Shown here: positions 46,771-55,552 of the stretch, in pieces
Layout of the letters: each line of letters begins with the position of its first letter
Position numbering within the stretch: position 1 is the stretch's first letter
NCBI RefSeq assembly: GCF_026625565.1
Contig: NZ_CP112998.1
Span: 4,094,501-4,158,500, forward strand
Reading direction: 5' to 3'
Source: Dyadobacter pollutisoli
Lineage (GTDB): Bacteria; Bacteroidota; Bacteroidia; Cytophagales; Spirosomataceae
Length of the DNA stretch: 64,000 bases
Notes under the pieces: model-generated
The model's input: only the letters and a program-made list of their open reading frames with translations
What the model was told of the DNA's origin: nothing
The model's database searches: none
Program-made: the position numbers and the translations under genes

Positions 46771-47637
46771 TTACTTTATTTTTTTGAATTTAAGGATATT
46801 CCCGCTGAACAAATCGTCGCCTTCATTGGAAATATACAAATTACCTGCCTTGTCGAAAGCAATTCCTTCGGGCTGCATGAACATGTTGCCATTCAACGGA
46901 AAAGCGTCCTTCACTTTCCATTGGCTGTCGGTAACGACCAGCAGCTTATTCACCGCTGAGATAATGTACCAGTCATTGGTTAGTGGATTTTTCGCCAATC
47001 CCGACGGCCTGAAACCTCTCGAAACCTTACCCGTAATAGCCTTGATCTGATCTACATTGATGGAGAATGTGCGCGGTGCGGAGGTAGAGTCCGGCCCAGG
47101 TTTGAAGATGTAGCCCGTCACGCTGTTCTTGGAATTATCCTCAGTACAATTTTTACAAATGACATACAGATCCCCGCTGGCAGCATCGGCATACATTCCT
47201 TCGTATTCGCCTTTCGGCAACCTTCCTTTCAGTTCTTTCACCTGCTCAGGCTCCTCAAACACGACCTCGGCCATAGGTAATGCGTAAATCGTACCGTTGC
47301 TTTTCAGAATATAGGCCTGGCCGTTCATGATGGCAACATCCTCGTAGTCCCCTTTTTTGCCAAATTTGGCGTGCAGCTGCTTGGGAATGTCCCAGGCGAG
47401 CCTGAAAATCTTTCCCTCTTCGTCCTGCACTGCATAGATTGTATCGGCCTTTCCGTCAACAAAAGTGATACCCGAAATCTCGAACAGACTTTCGGGCATA
47501 TTGAATTTTTCGGGCTTGCTCAGGTCGTAATCTTTGTAAATCACCTCTTCTTTTTGTGTCGAGTTACATCCGCCGAGCCAAGTGCTGAGCATAATTAAAA
47601 GTGCGAGTGAATTCAATAGCAAATGTCTTTTTTTCAT
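46771..47637 (-). CDS. SdiA-regulated (YjiK-like) beta-propeller lipoprotein
   Basis: The 288-residue protein has a lipoprotein signal ending in LGGC and then a beta-propeller of the SdiA-regulated type: ISGITFVDGKADTIYAVQDEEGKIFRL, YEDVAIMNGQAYILKSNG, YEGMYADAASGDLYVICK, FRPSGLAKNPLTNDWYIISA and the last blade PEGIAFDKAGNLYISNEG. Family function is unknown; the fold often binds ligands or has phosphoesterase or lactonase relatives, and DEEG and NEGD are possible Ca2+ sites. Its ATG starts at the base directly after the ppk1 stop, which implies tight co-translation with polyphosphate kinase. Confidence 0.85.
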   Translation of the reverse strand: MKKRHLLLNSLALLIMLSTWLGGCNSTQKEEVIYKDYDLSKPEKFNMPESLFEISGITFVDGKADTIYAVQDEEGKIFRLAWDIPKQLHAKFGKKGDYEDVAIMNGQAYILKSNGTIYALPMAEVVFEEPEQVKELKGRLPKGEYEGMYADAASGDLYVICKNCTEDNSKNSVTGYIFKPGPDSTSAPRTFSINVDQIKAITGKVSRGFRPSGLAKNPLTNDWYIISAVNKLLVVTDSQWKVKDAFPLNGNMFMQPEGIAFDKAGNLYISNEGDDLFSGNILKFKKIK

Positions 47638-49674
47638 TTAAAAGGTCGGTTTAAAATCCTGTACCGTCTCCGACAAAAACTGATAAATCGCTTCCTGCGA
47701 CCGGATGCTTGTCGTCGTTTTGGGTAGCGAAACATGATGCAATTCACTGTCAATCAAGACAGCCTGCGCGGTATCTGCCCATTGAATGGATAGGATTTCT
47801 ATCAATTGTTTTTTTAATTTCTCATGGTAGATTGGAAAGCAAACCTCAATCCGGCGATAAATGTTCCGGTTCATCCAGTCAGCCGAACCCATAAACACCT
47901 CGTGGTCGCCTTTATTCATAAACACAAAAACGCGCCCGTGTTCCAGATAACGGTCTACAATACGTTTGACGACAATGTTTTCGCTCTGTCCCACAACTCC
48001 CGGCACAAGCCGGCAAATGCTCCGTACGATCAGGTTGATCTTCACACCAGCGTTGGATGCTTCGTATAACTTGTTGATCAGCACCTCTTCTTCCAGGTTG
48101 TTCAGCTTAATGGTCAGCCCGCTGGGTAACCCGCTTTTCGCGTGCTCAATTTCCCGGTCGAGCAGTTCCAGAAATTTCGTTTGAAGGTTAAACTGCGCCA
48201 CCAGTAAATGCTGGAATGTAATGGTGTCCGTTTTTTCTGCCTTTTTCTTCTTTCTCAAAAATCCGAAAAGCTGCTCCGCTTCCCGTAACATCGGCTGATG
48301 CGCCGTTAGCAAAATATGGTCGGTATAGAAACGTGCCGTGCCTTCATTGAGGTTACCGGTTGCCAGCAAACCCAGATAAGGGTGAGTCGCGTGCTGCCTT
48401 TTGACCAAAGCCAGCTTGGCGTGTACTTTCAATGTGTTGATACTGTGAATGATCTTCACGCCAGCCGCCTTCATTTTTTTGGCCCAGCGAATGTTATTGG
48501 CTTCATCGAACCTGGCCTTTAACTCTACCAGTACCGTCACCTTTTTACCATTTCTGGCTGCGCTGATGAGCGCGTGGGCGATTTTGGAATCGTGGGCAAC
48601 GCGGTACATGGTCGTGTATATCTCTTCCACGGCCGGATGAATCGCCGCTTCATTGAAAAACCGCAAAATCGTATCATACGACTGGTAAGGCGCATGTACC
48701 ATCAAATCTCTTTCGACCAAAGCTTCGAACAATGTCGTATTCAGGTCCACGCCCTCGATGCCCTGCACCGGCGGCCAGGCGGGATAGGAAATAGCCGGTG
48801 AATTGACAGGTAACGAAGCAAGGTCTTTGAGGTTATGGTAACGTCCTCCTTCTACGACAGACGCTCTTTTCAGATCAAATACATTGATGATCTGCTGCAA
48901 ATGGCGAACAGGAAGGCCCGGTTCGTACAGTAGCCGTGTAGCCAGGCCGTAGTCGCGGTTGCTCAGCTGCTTTTCAAATTTCTCGGTCACATCCTCGCCG
49001 TCTTCATCCAGTAAGTCCAGCTCGGCGTCCCGGGTTATTTTAATATTATAAGATTGAATGTCGATCGCACCCGGAAACAGGTTTTTGAGATTGTACCGGA
49101 TAATGTCTTCCAGGAAAACAATGAAATTTTCAATACCCTCATTGACTTTCAGAAACCTGTCGAGATTGGCGGTGGGGATGTTGACCAAAGCTACCTGCTC
49201 TTCGTCCGGTGGAAATTTCATGATCACAACCAGGTAGAGCATGTTGTTTTCGGGAAAAAACTTTGTTTCCCTGCTCAGAAACGCTGGTTGAAGGAATCCC
49301 GCTACCTGTGAGAAGAAGTACGGGACGGTACGCTCAGCAACGGATTGCGGGACTGGCTCTTTGTAACAAAACCTGAACCCAAGCTTACCCAGTTCAGGAA
49401 TCACTGTTTCCCCCAGTATCTTGCCGAACTGGTCCTGTTGTCTGTTGATAACCGCCTGCGCTTTTTCATAAACGCTTATGTCGCCGTCGCGCAGCTGGCT
49501 TTTTTGCAGGTAGGGCATCCGTACCCTATAAAATTCATCCAGATTGGAAGAGTAAATGGAAAGAAACCGGATCCGCTCCATCAACGGAACGGCGGCATTC
49601 CCTGCTTCCATCAGTACCCGTTCGTTAAAGGAAAGCCAGCTGATATCACGATTGAAATAACGAAACGCTTCCAT
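47638..49674 (-). CDS. ppk1: polyphosphate kinase 1
   Basis: The 678-residue protein is a full-length PPK1: N-terminal domain (YFNRDISWLSFNERVLMEA), head domain, and the two phospholipase-D-like catalytic domains. The autophosphorylated His corresponds to H418 in TLKVHAKLAL, and the second essential His to H579 in RYLEHGRVFVF. VELKARFDEANNIRWA and the NLNEGTARFYTDH region are typical. It makes inorganic polyphosphate from ATP reversibly at the inner face of the membrane. It lies 9 bases after the HD-PycTM gene and directly abuts the SdiA-regulated-type gene, so all three should be co-expressed. No exopolyphosphatase (ppx) is in the window. Confidence 0.96.
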   Translation of the reverse strand: MEAFRYFNRDISWLSFNERVLMEAGNAAVPLMERIRFLSIYSSNLDEFYRVRMPYLQKSQLRDGDISVYEKAQAVINRQQDQFGKILGETVIPELGKLGFRFCYKEPVPQSVAERTVPYFFSQVAGFLQPAFLSRETKFFPENNMLYLVVIMKFPPDEEQVALVNIPTANLDRFLKVNEGIENFIVFLEDIIRYNLKNLFPGAIDIQSYNIKITRDAELDLLDEDGEDVTEKFEKQLSNRDYGLATRLLYEPGLPVRHLQQIINVFDLKRASVVEGGRYHNLKDLASLPVNSPAISYPAWPPVQGIEGVDLNTTLFEALVERDLMVHAPYQSYDTILRFFNEAAIHPAVEEIYTTMYRVAHDSKIAHALISAARNGKKVTVLVELKARFDEANNIRWAKKMKAAGVKIIHSINTLKVHAKLALVKRQHATHPYLGLLATGNLNEGTARFYTDHILLTAHQPMLREAEQLFGFLRKKKKAEKTDTITFQHLLVAQFNLQTKFLELLDREIEHAKSGLPSGLTIKLNNLEEEVLINKLYEASNAGVKINLIVRSICRLVPGVVGQSENIVVKRIVDRYLEHGRVFVFMNKGDHEVFMGSADWMNRNIYRRIEVCFPIYHEKLKKQLIEILSIQWADTAQAVLIDSELHHVSLPKTTTSIRSQEAIYQFLSETVQDFKPTF

Positions 49675-49683
49675 AGCCGGCGA

Positions 49684-50922
49684 TTAATGTTCAAAAAGTA
49701 CGGAAGCAATTACAAATGCAATCACGGACACAACTATCCCAAACATGAAAACATTATAGGCCACCCGAAGCAACCGGTATTTACGACCTAGCACAACGCC
49801 CTGAGAATAAACATCTTTGGTAAGGCTCCCGTATAAAAACTCCCGGTCATTCATCATGCGCTGCATTCCGACGGAGTAGTCATGGAATGACATTCTGTAA
49901 AAATTTCCGAAGAATAGCAGGTTGACATTCTTCGTCTCAATGTCCTCCTGCGTGAATGTTCCATGCGGGATGGTAGGCCTGGTCGACAAAATGGAAAATA
50001 CCATGGTGATCATACAGATCGTCAGCAACAACATCGTGGGAATGATCAGGTAAGTGTTGTCTTCCAGCTTCCTGACAAGCACGCTGAGCAAAACCGAAAT
50101 GATAATGGAAGTGGTCGTAATCATGATATGTGCCTTGTTATCAGCCATATCACTGAGCCGCTGATGGTTATTGGAACTGATCCTGAACATGGTTTCAATC
50201 CCCTTGTCAGGCCGGTCTGCTTTGCTCTTTTTACCTTCGGCCATTTCAGGAAATGACACCCCTTCCTCCTTGATCGGCAATGTAATGGTCTCTGCTTCCA
50301 TTTCCTTTTCCTTCTCGACAACATCTTCCTGCTCTTTCTCCCTCAACTTGTCAAGATTTTTCTTTTTCTGCTTATCCAGCAGGTCGCGGCAATAGTCCGT
50401 TTGAAAAGTATGCGTTTCAAGCAATTTAATGGTGCTCTTCCGCCAGTCGGATTTATCAATTTTTTTACCGGCCCGCTGCTCTGCTTCCTTCCGCACCAGC
50501 TTGTTCCAGTCGGCAAAGTCAGCAGTTCCCAGATGGAACAGGTCCGCGTCGCAAACGATCTGCTGTAAGAAATTATCCGGGTTTTGCGGCCATACCGTCG
50601 CCATAATACAGCCTTTTACTTCCTCAATGACGGTATCATCTATCTCCTCTGATTTCAAAAACTCCTCAGCCATTTCAGCGCCTCTCTTTTCGTGCCCCAC
50701 CGCCTCGCCTGTGCTGTAACCGGTATCATGAAACCATGCCGACGTCACCACGATAAAAGTCTCCCTGTCCTCCAAACGGTAATGATTGGCTATTTTGACA
50801 GCATTGGATACCACGGCCTCGGTATGAAGGAGATTGTGGTAGCTCAGCTGCGCCAATGATTTGGTTCCGAAAAAGTGATGGACATGATGCTTTACCTTGT
50901 CGAGCCGATGGTTATAGTTCAT
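49684..50922 (-). CDS. HD-domain phosphohydrolase fused to a Pycsar-type transmembrane effector domain
   Basis: The 412-residue protein has two parts. Residues 1-200 are an HD domain: H33 in YHNLLHTEAVV, H65-D66 in AWFHDTGYS and D125 in VCDADLFHLG, the metal set of HD-type phosphodiesterases and nucleotidases. A charged coiled linker follows (about 175-235). Residues about 250-412 match the PycTM effector domain of Pycsar systems: helices about 264-284 and 291-312, a conserved FGNFYRMSFHDY loop, and a last helix about 387-409. PycTM proteins respond to cyclic pyrimidine nucleotides by damaging the membrane. Here the HD part could degrade the signal. It lies 44 bases after the cyclase-like GAF gene and 9 before ppk1. 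Confidence 0.85.
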   Translation of the reverse strand: MNYNHRLDKVKHHVHHFFGTKSLAQLSYHNLLHTEAVVSNAVKIANHYRLEDRETFIVVTSAWFHDTGYSTGEAVGHEKRGAEMAEEFLKSEEIDDTVIEEVKGCIMATVWPQNPDNFLQQIVCDADLFHLGTADFADWNKLVRKEAEQRAGKKIDKSDWRKSTIKLLETHTFQTDYCRDLLDKQKKKNLDKLREKEQEDVVEKEKEMEAETITLPIKEEGVSFPEMAEGKKSKADRPDKGIETMFRISSNNHQRLSDMADNKAHIMITTTSIIISVLLSVLVRKLEDNTYLIIPTMLLLTICMITMVFSILSTRPTIPHGTFTQEDIETKNVNLLFFGNFYRMSFHDYSVGMQRMMNDREFLYGSLTKDVYSQGVVLGRKYRLLRVAYNVFMFGIVVSVIAFVIASVLFEH

Positions 50923-50966
50923 AGAATGGTCAATTATTATATTTGAATCGCTTCTTTACGCTGCTA

Positions 50967-53372
50967 CTAATTCCATTCCGAATCCAGGTTCACACTTATT
51001 CTCAATGCTTTCAAACCGCTCACACCCTGCAATTCTTCGAGATCCAGGAATTCAAGATCATCCTTTAAAGTATTTTTTTCCTGCAAATACCTCACATAAC
51101 CTACATATTCTTCGGCAGATTTACTATTGAAATATACCAATGCAATTTTACCCGGCTGGGTCAGGCGTTCACCCGTACCTTTAATGTGTACCTTGTCGAT
51201 CCTCTTTTTGATCACCTGGTAGCGAATATTGTAAGCTCCTTCCACATCAAACCGCCGCTCGTCGTCCCTGAAACTAATGTCGATACTACTCGAATGAATA
51301 AATATCAGCTGCGTCGTTTCCAATGGTTTACCCATTTGCGGAATAAGTGAATGGGTGATCCTGGCGATTGCTGCCATGGAGGTGAGCTGCCACAGCCGGA
51401 TATTTTTCAGATAAAGCTCGCTGAATTTTTTCTCCGGTTCAATAGACTGGCCAATGTAAATGTCATATTCAATGCCGTCCGTCCTGAATTTTTCAAAATA
51501 ACACGGGTACGATTGCTGAATTTCCTTCCTGAACAGATCCAGATAGAGATTTACAGAAGAATTGATCTTCTGCATGGACGCTTCCAGGGCACGTCTGTTG
51601 GCAAAAGCAGCACCCCTGTGTTCGTCGATAACCTCGAAGTATTTGTTAATATTTTCGATCAGCAATTTTTCGGCAGGATCGGGAGTACCATGTCCAAAAA
51701 CGGCCTGTTGCAAGCTGTCTTCCTTGAAATGCTGCAAAAATGGATGCGCTTCATTTTCCAGGAAATCCCTTACTTTCATTTCATCATTGTCGGTAGAATC
51801 GTCGCTGATCTGGCTGATCCATTTTTTGCATTTATAGATCATTTCGTCGGCCAGCCCGAAGCCCAATTTTTGTTTCAGAAAAGTAAAGGTTTCTATCAAT
51901 AAGTTAAATTGTAATTGAAGATCGTCTCTTAAAGCGCTATTTCGCTCAATGGTCGAATTACGAATGTCTATGGCGCCATAGAGTGGAAACACATCTCTGA
52001 AATGGATATTTTCAATGGCCGCGGATTGCGGGTCCAGCGATTTGTCCCTCAGGTAATGCCATGCCGTTTCCCGGAACCGCCATTGTACGGCGGGTTGCAG
52101 GGAAGTAAATTTATCCCTGATCACATTGTCAATTTCCATGTTGAACTCGTCGATGTAGTTCTTCATGATCTGGGCGATCAGTGGCAACGCTACATCCAGC
52201 TTGGCTAGTACGCGTTCATCAATGGCTTTTTGCTCCTTGGAATACACTTCCAGCACCCCTACCACTTTATTGTCGTAGTATACCGGCAGCAACGCGTAAG
52301 ATTCCACGCCGTCATTTTTGAGTATCCTGATGAAATCCTGCTTATGCTCATCCTCCGCCCCCAGGTTGCGCATTAGTAATGGTTTTGGTGCCTGAAAATA
52401 ATGATTAGCCATATTCAGGTAAGTTTCCTCCGCCATATCATTCTCGGTAGCAGCCGACATCAGTTTGCTAAAAAGCATACTGCTACGGTCGAATACAAGC
52501 TTATTATTAACCCGCAACACGGCCATCAACCCGAAATCAATACGCGCGTTTTCCACAACCATTTTCAGCGCGCCGGCCACGAAATTGAAATACGTTTTAG
52601 AATCATATGAAGCGCGGTCCAGGATCGTGTTCTTGATGTTTTCGACAGCGTGCTCGGCTGTTACATCCGTCAGGGTTATTATGGAAAATCCTTCAAACCT
52701 GAACAGCGAATGGGGAAGCAACGTCGTGAATGTGTTTACATCAAAAGACTCCTGCAGATCAGCACGAATAGAATCCAGGTCCAGTTCGGGTAGGCTGCCT
52801 TTGGCGTACACATCACAGAAACGATTGTCAATGTTGAGGCGGTAGTATTTCTGCAGACCTGAAACATCATCCTTTAAGGTGATGATCATGTCGTTGTGAT
52901 AAAAAGGCGGAAAATGATAGAGCCGTTCCAGGATAAAGGAATACAGCATTTTCGTTTTCTGCTTGAAATTTGCGGCCTGGTCCTCGATCAGGTCGCATCT
53001 GAGGTCGCCCGTGCAGTCGTCGGTAACCAGGCTATAAAATCCGGAAGTACCGTAAAATACAATGGGGCTCAGCGGGGCACTCATAGCCCAGAAAACATCC
53101 TTTTCGTCAGCAATTGGCGGCATAAGCATGCCATAGATCAAACTTAGCTCTTCTTTGTACAGACTGACTTCGGAGAGTTCAATCTCCGATTCGAATGCCG
53201 GGTTGGCCTTCAGTCTTTCAAGAACCAGTGAGAAAAATGTTTTTTTTACCGTCTCTTCCTGATTTATTTTATTTTCCAGAAAATCAATAAATTTTCCGAA
53301 AGAAATTGAAGAGTCAATTTTCTGGAGACCGTATGGTGTGTTTTGTGTTACATCAATAGTGATCGGTTCCAT
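50967..53372 (-). CDS. GAF-domain protein with divergent class III nucleotide cyclase-like C-terminus
   Basis: The 801-residue cytoplasmic protein has a GAF domain at about 255-410 (GLMAVLRVNNKLVF...VESYALLPVYYDNKVVGVLEVYSKEQKAID). The N-terminal 250 residues are unassigned. In the C-terminal part D469 in YGAIDIRNST mimics the first metal motif of class III cyclases. K628 and D632 in YFEKFRTDGIE mimic the base-contacting Lys and second metal Asp, with the canonical four-residue spacing. D709 and N715 in FDVEGAYN mimic the later Asp and Asn. Q719 replaces the usual Arg four residues after the Asn, and about 120 extra helical residues separate D469 and D632. If real, it is a GAF-gated cyclase supplying the HD-PycTM protein encoded next. 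Confidence 0.7.
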   Translation of the reverse strand: MEPITIDVTQNTPYGLQKIDSSISFGKFIDFLENKINQEETVKKTFFSLVLERLKANPAFESEIELSEVSLYKEELSLIYGMLMPPIADEKDVFWAMSAPLSPIVFYGTSGFYSLVTDDCTGDLRCDLIEDQAANFKQKTKMLYSFILERLYHFPPFYHNDMIITLKDDVSGLQKYYRLNIDNRFCDVYAKGSLPELDLDSIRADLQESFDVNTFTTLLPHSLFRFEGFSIITLTDVTAEHAVENIKNTILDRASYDSKTYFNFVAGALKMVVENARIDFGLMAVLRVNNKLVFDRSSMLFSKLMSAATENDMAEETYLNMANHYFQAPKPLLMRNLGAEDEHKQDFIRILKNDGVESYALLPVYYDNKVVGVLEVYSKEQKAIDERVLAKLDVALPLIAQIMKNYIDEFNMEIDNVIRDKFTSLQPAVQWRFRETAWHYLRDKSLDPQSAAIENIHFRDVFPLYGAIDIRNSTIERNSALRDDLQLQFNLLIETFTFLKQKLGFGLADEMIYKCKKWISQISDDSTDNDEMKVRDFLENEAHPFLQHFKEDSLQQAVFGHGTPDPAEKLLIENINKYFEVIDEHRGAAFANRRALEASMQKINSSVNLYLDLFRKEIQQSYPCYFEKFRTDGIEYDIYIGQSIEPEKKFSELYLKNIRLWQLTSMAAIARITHSLIPQMGKPLETTQLIFIHSSSIDISFRDDERRFDVEGAYNIRYQVIKKRIDKVHIKGTGERLTQPGKIALVYFNSKSAEEYVGYVRYLQEKNTLKDDLEFLDLEELQGVSGLKALRISVNLDSEWN

Positions 53373-53408
53373 TTAAGATAAATATAGGCCAATAAGCTAC
53401 CAGATTGA

Positions 53409-53423
53409 CCGGTAGGCTACCGG
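53409..53423. other. short palindromic hairpin between ndh and the GAF gene
   Basis: CCGGTA (53409-53414) and TACCGG (53418-53423) flank a 3-base loop, followed by a second small palindrome CAATT-AA-AATTG. No T-run follows on the minus strand, so it is not a classical terminator. It may be an operator or an mRNA stabiliser in the 111-base gap before the GAF gene. Confidence 0.4.
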
Positions 53424-53483
53424 CAATTAAAATTGGGTGTTTTTTGTCAAACTCCCAACGTTAGATATTGAAATTGAATACTT

Positions 53484-54761
53484 TTAAACCGATTCGACTT
53501 TCTCCTGGGTGACCGACGGTTTAATGATCATCCGGAGCGACTGATCTTTCGTGAAATACGCGATCATCCAGTTGTAGAGCGTTTTCATTCTGTTACGATG
53601 GTTGATCAGCGAAATAAGGTGTATGAACAACCACGCAAGCCATGCAATAATTCCTTTGAAATGCAGCTTGGGCGAAGGCAGATCGACCACGGCTTTGGCC
53701 CGTCCGATGATCGCCATCGAACCTTTGTCATGATAGCCAAAAGGCTTCAACGGCAGGTGCTCTGAAATGAGTTCAAAGTTCCTGGCCAGGTTTTTACCCT
53801 GCTGGATCGCTACCTGTGCTACCTGCGGGTGACCGTTCGGGAAGTTGGGGTCGGTTGTTTGCAGGCTGGCATCGCCAATGGCGTAAATGTTGTATGCGCC
53901 CGTCACTTTGTTATAAGCGTCCACGATCAGCCTTCTACCACGCCCGTACGCTTCCGCCGGGATTCCCTCAAATATCTTGCCTGTTACCCCGGCAGCCCAT
54001 ATCAATGTTTTACTTTCAATGGTCTCCCCTTCCGAGAAGAACACTTTATCATCCACAAAATCAACCACGTGCGTGTTGAGCTTTATCTTGACACCCAGTT
54101 TGCGAAGAGCTTCATACGTATCTTTCTGCGATTTCACACTCATTGGCGAAAGCAGGGCATCACCGCCGTCGACCAGGTAAATTTCACTTCCCTTGCCAGC
54201 AAGTTCGGGATACTCTTTCCTTAAAATACCATTGCGCATTTCTGCAAACATGCCGGATATCTCAACCCCGGTGGGCCCGCCGCCCGCTATGACCACAGTC
54301 AGCAGTTTTTTCACTTCTGCCGGGTCTTCTGTCAGCGTTGCCTTTTCCATCTGCATCAGCATCTTATTCCTCATTCCAATCGCATCTTCCAGGGTTTTCA
54401 TGGGTGTGGCGTTCCTTTTCACATTCTCCATCCCAAAGAAGTTAGTCTCCGCTCCTGTTGCGAAAACCAGAAAATCGTAATCCACTTCACCGTTGTCGAG
54501 TACAATCTTGTTCTCGCCGGGGATCACCCGCACCAGCTCTCCCAAACGGAAATGAAGGTTTTCTTTTCCTGAAAAAAGCTTGCGGAACGGATAGCTGATA
54601 CTGGACGGTTCGAGGAAAGCGGTGGCTACCTGATAAATCAGCGGCGGGAAAAAATTATAGTTATTCTTATCCACCAGCGTTACCTCAAACTTGCTGCTTT
54701 TGGCAAGATCAAGCGCCAGGTTTACGCCTGCGAATCCTCCTCCAACGATTACGATTTTCAT
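53484..54761 (-). CDS. ndh: type II NADH dehydrogenase (NDH-2)
   Basis: The 425-residue protein is a two-dinucleotide-fold flavoprotein: FAD-binding GGGFAGVNLALDLA at the N-terminus, a second NADH-binding motif VVIAGGGPTGVEISGMFAE at about 158-176, and the FAD-closing YAIGDAS. The C-terminal KGIIAWLAWLFIHLISLINHRNRM is the amphipathic membrane anchor typical of NDH-2. It oxidises NADH and reduces quinone at the inner membrane without pumping protons. It lies 62 bases after the ICMT-like gene and 111 before the GAF gene, at the boundary between the lipid-type and phosphate-type gene groups. Confidence 0.93.
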   Translation of the reverse strand: MKIVIVGGGFAGVNLALDLAKSSKFEVTLVDKNNYNFFPPLIYQVATAFLEPSSISYPFRKLFSGKENLHFRLGELVRVIPGENKIVLDNGEVDYDFLVFATGAETNFFGMENVKRNATPMKTLEDAIGMRNKMLMQMEKATLTEDPAEVKKLLTVVIAGGGPTGVEISGMFAEMRNGILRKEYPELAGKGSEIYLVDGGDALLSPMSVKSQKDTYEALRKLGVKIKLNTHVVDFVDDKVFFSEGETIESKTLIWAAGVTGKIFEGIPAEAYGRGRRLIVDAYNKVTGAYNIYAIGDASLQTTDPNFPNGHPQVAQVAIQQGKNLARNFELISEHLPLKPFGYHDKGSMAIIGRAKAVVDLPSPKLHFKGIIAWLAWLFIHLISLINHRNRMKTLYNWMIAYFTKDQSLRMIIKPSVTQEKVESV

Positions 54762-54823
54762 AATTTTAGTAAATTAATATAGGGGGTTATCTTTTTTAAT
54801 CAAGAAGAGGGAGGGAAAAAGTA

Positions 54824-55552
54824 CTAAGCCATGCTGTCAGTCATCTTTCCTGACTTTTTGAGATACTTGATATATCCGTATAACACCAATAGAAAAACCA
54901 CGATCGCGCCAAACAGCGTATTTCTGAACTCGGCGTCCGGTACGATCTGCGGATACCTGAACAACAGGAGCGCAAAAATACCGATCAGCCACACCAGCAA
55001 CGTATTATATTCTTTAAGCAACCAGCGTTTGTAGTTGAACCGCATACCCCTGAATGTTTCCGAGAGACCATTGAAATTGATCAGCCAGCGATTCACCCGC
55101 TTCGTGTAGTTATCGAAATCAGCACCGAACTTGTTACGAAGGAAATTTTCCTCTGCCCGAACGATTGCCTGATAGATAAAAAGGAACAGCGGCATTACAA
55201 TTACTACATAAAACAACGAGTTGGACAAAATCCCTACACCAAGCAACATCAGTATATTCCCCACATAAAGCGGGTTACGGCAATGCCTGAATATGCCCTC
55301 TGTCACCAGCTTGTCGGCGTACACTTTCCTGTCCCTGCCACCGCGGATGATGTAAGCGAGCCCGATCGTGATACCGCGGATGAGCTCTCCGGCAAAGGTG
55401 ACCAGCAGGCCAAGAATGACCGGGAACAGGTAATATTTTTCTCCAAATTTCTCCGGGCTGAAAAGCATTGGAGAAGGCACAAAAAGTAAGAGGTACAGCA
55501 TGATGAACAAACCGTTCCTGTATGTAAAAAAGAAATTACCGATCGTGATCAT
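54824..55552 (-). CDS. isoprenylcysteine carboxyl methyltransferase-like (ICMT/PEMT) membrane methyltransferase
   Basis: The 242-residue protein has four to five membrane helices around the family signature: EGIFRHCRNPLYVGNILMLLG (about 88-108) and RAEENFLRNKFGADFDNYTKRVNRW (about 131-155). These residues form the SAM site in ICMT and phospholipid methyltransferases. Bacterial members methylate lipids or small isoprenoid or amine substrates; the substrate here is unknown. The last helices (about 180-235) extend beyond the core domain. Its ATG overlaps the stop of the CmoA-like gene (ATGA, 4 bases), which argues for a shared process. Confidence 0.82.
   Translation of the reverse strand: MITIGNFFFTYRNGLFIMLYLLLFVPSPMLFSPEKFGEKYYLFPVILGLLVTFAGELIRGITIGLAYIIRGGRDRKVYADKLVTEGIFRHCRNPLYVGNILMLLGVGILSNSLFYVVIVMPLFLFIYQAIVRAEENFLRNKFGADFDNYTKRVNRWLINFNGLSETFRGMRFNYKRWLLKEYNTLLVWLIGIFALLLFRYPQIVPDAEFRNTLFGAIVVFLLVLYGYIKYLKKSGKMTDSMA

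Noticed and set aside
49684..53372. A canonical Pycsar antiphage operon
   Set aside because: The cyclase-like protein is much larger than known PycC enzymes, lacks the normal Arg, and there are no other defence genes; I keep it only as a divergent, possibly physiological relative.
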